The notes beneath the pieces were generated by a model. The model was not told the origin of the DNA. It did not search any database and saw nothing but the letters and a program-made list of their open reading frames with translations. Positions 27,221 through 36,389 of a stretch of DNA of 36,389 bases are shown piece by piece. The DNA is from Solirubrobacteraceae bacterium (GTDB taxonomy: Bacteria; Actinomycetota; Thermoleophilia; Solirubrobacterales; Solirubrobacteraceae), in assembly GCA_017882465.1 (NCBI GenBank), contig JADGPN010000011.1:1-36389 (forward strand), written 5' to 3'. Position 1 is the stretch's first letter, and every line of letters begins with the position of its first letter. Made by a program: the position numbers and the translations under genes.

Positions 27221-27973
27221 TTACGGGCGGTGGCGCTTGCTTACGGTCCGCTCCCTGAGGGTCCTCTCTCTCCTGGTCCTCCCGGAGCGGGTCTGCTGCT
27301 GGAGCTCGATCGCGGAGTTGACCAGTCGCTGCGAGTCGACGATGGCCTGCTCGGAGCTATGGCGCAGGGCCACGATGCGATCGGAGCGAGCGTCGTTGTG
27401 GTGCCGGCGCTTGGCCTCGTACATGGCCACGTCGGCCGCTTGGAGCAGGTGCTCGCCGCCTCCGTCCGCCGACATTGTCGCGATGCCGGCACTGAAGCCG
27501 AGCCGGCCGATGCCCGGGACGGTCAGGCCCGCCGCCGCGCGGACGCGATCCACGACGTGATGCGCGTCGGCCTCCGGCACCCCGGCCAGCGCGATCACGA
27601 ACTCGTCGCCTCCAACCCGGCCGCAGATGTCGCTCGGGCGGACCCCGTAGGAGATCTCCCGCGCCAGTATCTTCAGTGCCTCGTCGCCGACCCGGTGGCC
27701 GAGGCTGTCGTTGACCTGCTTCAGCTTGTCGAAGTCGATCGCCACCACGCTCAGCGGCAGGCCGGCGCGCCGGCAGCGCGCGAGCTCATCGGCGAGCCGC
27801 TCGTGGAAGCCCCGGTAGTTGAGCAGGCCGGTCAGCAAGTCGGTGGTCGACGCGGCCCGCAGCAGCTCGACCTCGGCCCGCAGCGCTCTGATCTCGGCCC
27901 GTGCCCGGCTCAAGGCAGGCTTCGACCTGGCTCCTGCGGAGCCGATCCGCCGGGGCCGCGGAGGCGGGATCAT
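27221..27973 (-). CDS. Soluble GGDEF diguanylate cyclase with I-site
   Basis: Start at ATG 27973; STTDLLTGLLNYRGFHERLADEL...AIDFDKLKQVND...RPSDICGRVGGDEFVIAL: intact GGDEF and RxxD five residues before it. Confidence 0.92.
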   Translation of the reverse strand: MIPPPRPRRIGSAGARSKPALSRARAEIRALRAEVELLRAASTTDLLTGLLNYRGFHERLADELARCRRAGLPLSVVAIDFDKLKQVNDSLGHRVGDEALKILAREISYGVRPSDICGRVGGDEFVIALAGVPEADAHHVVDRVRAAAGLTVPGIGRLGFSAGIATMSADGGGEHLLQAADVAMYEAKRRHHNDARSDRIVALRHSSEQAIVDSQRLVNSAIELQQQTRSGRTRRERTLRERTVSKRHRP

Positions 27974-28620
27974 CGCGCCTCCACTGTTGATCCGCTCGGG
28001 CCCCGTCCAGGGCGCGGGTATTCGGCTTGCTTGAGCACCTTCGCCGGAGCGCCGGCGGCGATCGAGAACGCCGGGATGTCGCCGGTGACGACCGAGTTGG
28101 CGCCGATCACGCTCCGCTCGCCGATGGTCACTCCGCTCGTGATCACCACGTTGGCACCGCACCACACGTTGTCCCCGATCCGGGTCGGGCCTTTGGTGGT
28201 GAAGCCCTGCCAGGTGACCGGCCGGTCGGGATCGTCAAAGCGGTGGTTCCCATCGGTCACGAAGCAGCCGTTGGCGAACATGCAATGGCTTCCGATCTCG
28301 ACCAGCTCGACGGCGGCCACCATCACGCACAGATTGAGGAAGGTCCCTTCGCCGATCCGAACCCTAGCCGACCCGGGAGCCGTGATCCACACACCTGGTT
28401 CGAACAGCGTCTGGGGCCCGATCTCCAGCCGCCCCTCGCGGAGCGCCTCGAGCACGTTGCCATGCAGCGGCCAGCGCGCGAATGCCTGGCGGCGCATCAG
28501 CTCCCAGTGGATCCTGGCCCGGTTCCACGGCAGCGAGTTGCGCTCATACCAGCGCCACTTCTGCGCCCACAGGAGCGCCTTGCGGGCCAAGTCGCCGAGC
28601 TCGGGCGGGAGCTCAGGCAC
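27970..28620 (-). CDS. Hexapeptide-repeat acyltransferase (maltose O-acetyltransferase/LbH-like)
   Basis: 216 aa; HCMFANGCFVTDGNHRFDDPDRPVTWQGFTTKGPTRIGDNVWCGANVVITSGVTIGERSVIGANSVVTGDIPAFSIAAGAPAKVLK. Confidence 0.92.
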   Translation of the reverse strand: MPELPPELGDLARKALLWAQKWRWYERNSLPWNRARIHWELMRRQAFARWPLHGNVLEALREGRLEIGPQTLFEPGVWITAPGSARVRIGEGTFLNLCVMVAAVELVEIGSHCMFANGCFVTDGNHRFDDPDRPVTWQGFTTKGPTRIGDNVWCGANVVITSGVTIGERSVIGANSVVTGDIPAFSIAAGAPAKVLKQAEYPRPGRGPSGSTVEAR

Positions 28621-28637
28621 GGGCGTCGCGCTCCTGC

Positions 28638-28684
28638 CCGGGCATCAGCAGCCCCCGGCCGGGCATCAGCAGCCCCCGGCCGGG
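28638..28684. repeat. 21-bp tandem direct repeat, 2.2 copies
   Basis: ccgggcatcagcagcccccgg at 28638-28658 and 28659-28679, then ccggg. Confidence 0.95.
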
Positions 28685-28852
28685 CCGAGGTGAACCGCCC
28701 AGGCGAGACCGCCATCGGCAGCTCGCCCGAGGTGAGGAGGAAGACTACGGCGGGGGCCCCGCGGAGAGCACGAGCGTCCAGCGCTGCGGCGCTGGGCCGC
28801 GACCGCGACGGCGCCGGCCAGGCCCAGGATGGCGCGGAACCCGCGCACGGGC

Positions 28853-31741
<2,889 letters not shown>

Positions 31742-31748
31742 TGACCCG

Positions 31749-31754
31749 ATTCTA
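31749..31754 (-). promoter_or_regulatory. Candidate -10 element TAGAAT of uvrA
   Basis: TAGAAT ends 7 nt before the GTG start at 31741. Confidence 0.55.
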
Positions 31755-31760
31755 GGGAAC

Positions 31761-31774
31761 CGAACAGACGTTCC
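31761..31774. promoter_or_regulatory. Candidate LexA/SOS box CGAACagacGTTCC
   Basis: Perfect GAAC-N4-GTTC dyad 20 bp upstream of the uvrA start, immediately upstream of the -10-like element. Confidence 0.7.
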
Positions 31775-31848
31775 CCATCGCCGCGAGCCGGAAGTCTGCC
31801 CCTCGCGGGGCGAAAACCCGCACGTAGCGGACTCGAGCGGTCAGCTCG

Positions 31849-32682
31849 CTAGCCCTCGACGCTGGCGTACACCTCGTCGAGCAGGCCCTCGCGGTCCGAG
31901 AGGCTGAAGTTCTCGGCCAGATAGCGACCGGTCTCCGCCCGCGCGGTGCCGTTCAGGGCCATGTTGAGCGCGATCAGGCGGGCTCCCTCGGTGTCGTCAC
32001 CGCCGTCCGCCTCGGCCGGCTCAGCGCTCGGCGCGGCCACCGGCACAGCGATCGGCGCGGGCTCGACGTGCGAGATCTCCGCCTCGGCCTCGAACTCGCC
32101 CTGTTCCTCGTACAGGGCGGTCTCGTCGACTACCACGGGGGCCGGCGCCGGGGCGGCGGCGGCGGCGGGCAGAGCGTCGTCGGGCTCGAAGCGAGACCTG
32201 GTCGCGGCCGCATCGCCCAGCTCCGTGAGGTTGCCCTCGAGCAGCTGGAGGTCGGCGTTCAGGCGGTTGGAGCCGGTGCGGAGCGATTCGACCAGGGCCG
32301 AGAGCTCGCTCTCCATCGCATCGAGGCGCTGCAGCATGACGGCGGTCGACTCCGACACGCGCCCGACGTACTCGCGGGCCTGCTCGGTCGCCTGCTCGCG
32401 GGTGAGCTGAGCCTCTGAGCTCGCCTCACCCCGGATCTCGCGTGCGTCCTCCTCGGCCTGGCGCTGGATGTCGGCCGCGCTCGTCTCGGCGGCCTCCACG
32501 ATCGAGCGGACCTGCTCGGAGGCCGAGGTGGCCAGGGTCTCGGAGCGGCGGCGCGAGGTGCGCTTGAGCTCCTCGATCTCGTCGGCGAGCGCAGCCAGAT
32601 GCCCGTCGACTGCCTCAGGGTCGTAGCCCCGGCGGCCGATGGGAAAGTCTCTTTTCTCGATGCTCTCGCGTTCCAGACCCAC
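31849..32682 (-). CDS. DivIVA-like domain coiled-coil protein
   Basis: 277 aa; [33 protein letters not shown]-terminal DivIVA-like motif followed by coiled coil; GGAGG before GTG start. Confidence 0.78.
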   Translation of the reverse strand: MGLERESIEKRDFPIGRRGYDPEAVDGHLAALADEIEELKRTSRRRSETLATSASEQVRSIVEAAETSAADIQRQAEEDAREIRGEASSEAQLTREQATEQAREYVGRVSESTAVMLQRLDAMESELSALVESLRTGSNRLNADLQLLEGNLTELGDAAATRSRFEPDDALPAAAAAPAPAPVVVDETALYEEQGEFEAEAEISHVEPAPIAVPVAAPSAEPAEADGGDDTEGARLIALNMALNGTARAETGRYLAENFSLSDREGLLDEVYASVEG

Positions 32683-32779
32683 GTGAACCTACCTCCGTAT
32701 CAGGATCAGAGCTGCTGCGGCGCAGGCTATCGGACCTCGCCTGGAGTGGCCGTGACGCTGTGGGGGCCGGCCGGGACGC

Positions 32780-34798
32780 TCAACCGGCCGTCGTTCGCCC
32801 CTCGGCCAGCGCCACGTCGAGCTCGCGCTTGAGGTCCCGGATCTCGTCTCGGAGCTTGGCCGCGTACTCGAATCTGAGGTCCTCGGCGGCGGCCAGCATC
32901 TCTTCCTCCAGCTCCACGATCGTGCGCTCGATGTCCTCGGGCGCCATCGCCCCCGCCGCGCGCTGGCGCCGGCGCCGGGAGCGCGGCACCTTCGACTCCG
33001 ACTGCAGGAACTCGGCGATGTCGGAGATCCCCTTGACGATCGTCTCCGGGGTGATCCCGTGCTCCTCGTTGTAGGCGCGCTGGATCGCGCGACGCCGGTC
33101 GGTCTCGCCGATCGCCGCGCGCATCGCCGCAGTCTCCTTGTCGGCGTACATGAGCACCGTGCCCTCGATGTTCCGGGCCGCGCGGCCGATGGTCTGGATC
33201 AACGAGGTCTCGCCGCGGAGGAAGCCCTCCTTGTCGGCGTCGAGGATCGCCACCAGCGAGACCTCCGGCAGGTCGAGCCCCTCACGCAGCAGGTTGACGC
33301 CGACCAGCACGTCGTACTCGCCGAGCCGGAGCTCGCGGATGATCTGGATCCGCTCCAGCGTGTCGATCTCGGAGTGCAGGTAGCGGACGCGGAAGCCCAT
33401 CTCGAGCAGGTAGTCCGTCAGGTCCTCGGACATCTTCTTGGTGAGCGTAGTGACCAGCGTGCGCTCGTTGCGGTCGACCCGGGCCCGCACCTCGTTCATC
33501 AGGTCGTCGATCTGGTTGCGCGTCTCCCGGACCTCGACCGCCGGGTCGATGATCCCGGTCGGGCGCACGATCTGCTCCACGATCCGCGGAGAGTGGGTGC
33601 GCTCGTACTGGCCCGGCGTGGCCGAGACGAACGCCATCTGGGGCGTGATCGAGAGGAACTCCTGGAACGTCTGCGGCCGGTTGTCCATCGCGCTGGGAAG
33701 GCGGAAGCCGTAGTCGACGAGGGTCTGCTTGCGCGACCGGTCACCCTCGTACATGCCGCCGATCTGCGGCACGGTCTGGTGCGACTCGTCGATGAAGCAG
33801 ACGAAGTCGTCGGGGAAGTAGTCCAGCAGGCAGTAGGGCCTGTCGCCGGGCTGGCGGCCGTCGAGGATCCGCGAGTAATTCTCGATCCCCGAGCAGAAGC
33901 CGAGCTCGCGCAGCATCTCCATGTCGTACTGGGTGCGCTGGCGCAGGCGGTGGGACTCGAGCAGCTTCCCGTGGGCGTCGAGCTCGGCGCAGCGCTCGTT
34001 CAGCTCCCGGCTGATCTCGGCCACGGCGTCGTCGATCATGCCCTCGCGGACGTTGTAGTGCGAGGCCGGCCAGATGCCGACGTGCTCGAGGTCGTCCTCG
34101 ATCACCTCGCCGGTGATCGGGTCGAAATGCTGCAGGTGCTCGACCTCGTCGCCGAACAGCACGATCCGGAAGGCGGTCTCGGCATAGGCCGGGAAGATCT
34201 CCAGCGTCTCGCCGCGGACCCGGAAGGTGCCGCGGCCGAGCGCGGTGTCGTTGCGGGTGTACTGGATCGAGACGAGCTTGCGCAGCAGCGCGTCGCGATC
34301 GATGAACTCGCCCTTGCGCAGCGTCTGCAGGTTCTCGTCGTAGACCTCGGGTGAGCCGAGGCCGTAGATGCAGGAGACGCTGGCTACGATCAGGACGTCC
34401 CGGCGGGCGAACAGCGCCGCGGTGGCGGAGTGCCGCAGGCGGTCGATCTCCTGGTTGATCGCCGAGTCCTTCTCGATGTACAGGTCCTTGCTGGGGACGT
34501 ACGCCTCGGGCTGGTAGTAGTCGTAGTAGGAGACGAAGTACTCGACGGCGTTGCGCGGGAAGTAGGCCCGGAACTCGTTGCACAGCTGCGCCGCCAGGGT
34601 CTTGTTGTGGGCGATCACCAGGGCCGGCTTCTGCACCGCCTCGATCGTCGCCGCCATCGTCATCGTCTTGCCCGTCCCGGTGGCGCCGAGTAGGGTCAGG
34701 AACTGCTCGCCCGCGCCGATTCCCTGCGCGAGCGACTCGATCGCCGCCGGCTGGTCGGCTGCGGGGCTATAGGTGGCGTCCAGTTCGAACTTCGGCAT
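32780..34798 (-). CDS. uvrB: Excinuclease ABC subunit UvrB
   Basis: 672 aa; [55 protein letters not shown]-terminal UvrBC-interacting coiled coil. Confidence 0.98.
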   Translation of the reverse strand: MPKFELDATYSPAADQPAAIESLAQGIGAGEQFLTLLGATGTGKTMTMAATIEAVQKPALVIAHNKTLAAQLCNEFRAYFPRNAVEYFVSYYDYYQPEAYVPSKDLYIEKDSAINQEIDRLRHSATAALFARRDVLIVASVSCIYGLGSPEVYDENLQTLRKGEFIDRDALLRKLVSIQYTRNDTALGRGTFRVRGETLEIFPAYAETAFRIVLFGDEVEHLQHFDPITGEVIEDDLEHVGIWPASHYNVREGMIDDAVAEISRELNERCAELDAHGKLLESHRLRQRTQYDMEMLRELGFCSGIENYSRILDGRQPGDRPYCLLDYFPDDFVCFIDESHQTVPQIGGMYEGDRSRKQTLVDYGFRLPSAMDNRPQTFQEFLSITPQMAFVSATPGQYERTHSPRIVEQIVRPTGIIDPAVEVRETRNQIDDLMNEVRARVDRNERTLVTTLTKKMSEDLTDYLLEMGFRVRYLHSEIDTLERIQIIRELRLGEYDVLVGVNLLREGLDLPEVSLVAILDADKEGFLRGETSLIQTIGRAARNIEGTVLMYADKETAAMRAAIGETDRRRAIQRAYNEEHGITPETIVKGISDIAEFLQSESKVPRSRRRRQRAAGAMAPEDIERTIVELEEEMLAAAEDLRFEYAAKLRDEIRDLKRELDVALAEGRTTAG

Positions 34799-34820
34799 GA
34801 CTCGAATGCTGAGCGTAGCG

Positions 34821-34856
34821 GGCGCCGCCGTCGGCTCGGGCGGGCTCGGCGGCGCC
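34821..34856. terminator. GC-rich hairpin between the lytic transglycosylase gene and uvrB
   Basis: ggcgccgccg-N16-cggcggcgcc, perfect 10-bp stem. Confidence 0.5.
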
Positions 34857-34949
34857 GCCGGCCCGGCCGGCCACGACGGCCGGATCAGGCCGATGGGCGT
34901 CCTGCAGGGGGCGCGCGCGACGGGCGTACGGAGGCGGCGCGGAGGGCGC

Positions 34950-35603
34950 CTACTGGTACCCGAGCTCGGCCGGGTACGTGCGGCGGTAATCCTTCTGGGC
35001 CTGGAGCACCCTGGCCACGTAGTCGCGCGTCTCCGGGAACGGGATCTCGGCCTCGGTCAGCGCGTGCCCCTGGGCGCGGGCGTCGGCGACCCAGCGATCG
35101 ACGTTGGCCTGCCCGCCGTTGTAGGCCGCCAGCGCCAGCATCGTGCTCTGACCGTAACTGTCGAGCAGGTAACGGAGGTAGTAGCTCCCGTAGGCGATGT
35201 TCACCTGCGGGGTGGCCAGGTCGGCGGTTCTGAAGCTGGTCGCACCCGACCTCCGGGCCAGGAACTCGGCCGTGGCCGGCAGGATCTGCATCAGCCCCTG
35301 CGCGCCCGCGGACGACGGCCGGGGGTCGAACTTCGTCTCGCCGTAGATGACGGCCGCGATCAGCGCGGGATCGAGGCGCTTCTCCTGCGCCTGCTGGCGA
35401 ATGATGTCCTGATGGGTCAGCGGCAGCGTCAGGTCGTTGACGGCCCGCTTGAACAGGGGCATCGCCAGCACGACGGCGAGCACCAGCAGCCCGACGGCCC
35501 CGAGCGCGAGCACCGAACGGCGCCGGCGCCGGCGCACGGCTGACTGACGACGCCGGGCGTCGCTCGTGCGGCGGGCCGTGGCTGTCACCGTGGGCGGGCT
35601 CAC
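34950..35603 (-). CDS. Lytic transglycosylase, membrane-anchored (Slt/GH23 type)
   Basis: 217 aa; N-terminal [79 protein letters not shown]. Confidence 0.94.
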   Translation of the reverse strand: MSPPTVTATARRTSDARRRQSAVRRRRRRSVLALGAVGLLVLAVVLAMPLFKRAVNDLTLPLTHQDIIRQQAQEKRLDPALIAAVIYGETKFDPRPSSAGAQGLMQILPATAEFLARRSGATSFRTADLATPQVNIAYGSYYLRYLLDSYGQSTMLALAAYNGGQANVDRWVADARAQGHALTEAEIPFPETRDYVARVLQAQKDYRRTYPAELGYQ

Positions 35604-36187
35604 GAGTCAAGCTTGTCAAGTACGCCTGACAATGCGGATTCCAGATCCGCCGGCGAGCCGTCGTTGAGCACCACGAAGGTCGCCTGAGCAGCCTTTTCCT
35701 CCTGTGTGAGCTGCCGCGCGGCGCGCTGGTCCACGGCCGCATGGCCGCGCGAGGCCGCGCGCTCGCCCCGGACCGGCTCATGGGCGATGACCGAGATCGT
35801 GGCGTCGAACGCCTCCCCCATCCCGGCCTCGAAAAGCAGCGGCACCTCCACCACGGCGGCCCGCGGCCGAGGCGAGCGGCGCTCGACCTCCTCGCGCCAC
35901 GCCAGCATCCGCGCTCCGACCAGCGGCCACAGCAATCCCTCCAGCCACGCGCGCTCCGCGGGCGTCGCGAACGCCTGCGCGGCGACGGCGGCGCGGTCGA
36001 CGACGCCGCCGGGCGCGACCTCGGGCCCGAACCGCTCGGTCACCGCGTTGCGCACCGCCGGCGTCAGGTACAGCTCATGGACGATCCCGTCAGTGGAGAC
36101 GACGGCGGCGCCGAGACGCTCCAGCGCCTCCAGGGCGGTCGACTTACCGGCGCCGATACCGCCCGTCAGCCCGATGAACGGGATCAC
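35600..36187 (-). CDS. coaE: Dephospho-CoA kinase
   Basis: 195 aa; IPFIGLTGGIGAGKSTALEALERLGAAVVSTDGIVHELY; VVEVPLLFEAGM. Confidence 0.95.
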   Translation of the reverse strand: MIPFIGLTGGIGAGKSTALEALERLGAAVVSTDGIVHELYLTPAVRNAVTERFGPEVAPGGVVDRAAVAAQAFATPAERAWLEGLLWPLVGARMLAWREEVERRSPRPRAAVVEVPLLFEAGMGEAFDATISVIAHEPVRGERAASRGHAAVDQRAARQLTQEEKAAQATFVVLNDGSPADLESALSGVLDKLDS

Positions 36188-36196
36188 CGGGCTGCT

Positions 36197-36389
36197 TCAG
36201 GCGCTGGGCTCGTCCGCCGTCGCCGGGACGCCCGGCGCGGCCTCCTCCTCCGGCGCCGCCTCAGCCGGACCCGCGGCAGCCGCGGGTGGCTCAGGCGCCG
36301 GGGCGGGGGGTGCCGGCGCCTCGGGGGGTGCCGGCGCCTCGGGGGGTGCCGGCGCCTCGGGGGGTGCCGGCGCCTCGGCGAGTGCCGGC
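36197..36389 (-). CDS. C-terminal fragment with (EAPAPP)n tail; possibly ribosomal protein S1 (inference from gene order)
   Basis: Minus frame ...EAPAPPEAPAPPEAPAPPAPAPEPPAAAAGPAEAAPEEEAAPGVPATADEPSA* runs off the window; product identity not visible. Confidence 0.5.
   Translation of the reverse strand, partial: PALAEAPAPPEAPAPPEAPAPPEAPAPPAPAPEPPAAAAGPAEAAPEEEAAPGVPATADEPSA
36310..36389. repeat. 18-bp tandem repeat, about 4.5 copies
   Basis: ggtgccggcgcctcgggg at 36310, 36328, 36346, variant at 36364, partial to window end. Confidence 0.95.

Noticed and set aside
27974-28165. N-terminal extension of the GGDEF ORF to 28165
   Set aside because: Overlaps the acyltransferase C-terminus in another frame; ATG 27973 gives a normal 4-nt overlap.
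31796-31830. Small hairpins between the divIVA-like gene and uvrA as a regulatory RNA
   Set aside because: Short stems (4-5 bp) near a TTTT; most simply a weak terminator for the divIVA-like gene. Not enough to claim more.

Overview
High-GC window that looks actinobacterial, possibly Thermoleophilia-like (lineage is inference from codon bias and gene order). Nearly all of it is chromosomal housekeeping DNA. Identified content, left to right: a broken MlaE/MCE lipid-import locus; a heterodimeric ABC exporter; a crotonase; tRNA-Gln(CTG); an APC-USP permease with two TrkA/RCK proteins and an FAD reductase; a DMT transporter; an H+-pyrophosphatase; a continuous tsaE-tsaB-rimI-tsaD-glutaredoxin-rex-carboxylate/amine ligase operon; an MOP flippase; dodecin; a family-4 uracil-DNA glycosylase; DUF2520-panC-panD-panB; a DUF47 protein; a GGDEF/acyltransferase pair; uvrA, a DivIVA-like gene, uvrB, a lytic transglycosylase, coaE, and the repeat-rich tail of a protein that may be ribosomal protein S1. 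I see no CRISPR array, transposon, prophage or recognisable defence island. The most interesting signals are small: a QLGLF clamp-binding-like C-terminus on the uracil-DNA glycosylase; a GAAC-N4-GTTC SOS-like box beside a leaderless-looking uvrA start; a recurrent TANNNT motif 7-13 nt before operon-head start codons; a 9-codon minigene overlapping the flippase start; a 74-nt long hairpin after the DUF47 gene; and a structured leader before hppA. All coordinates were read by eye. No alignment, folding or database search was run.
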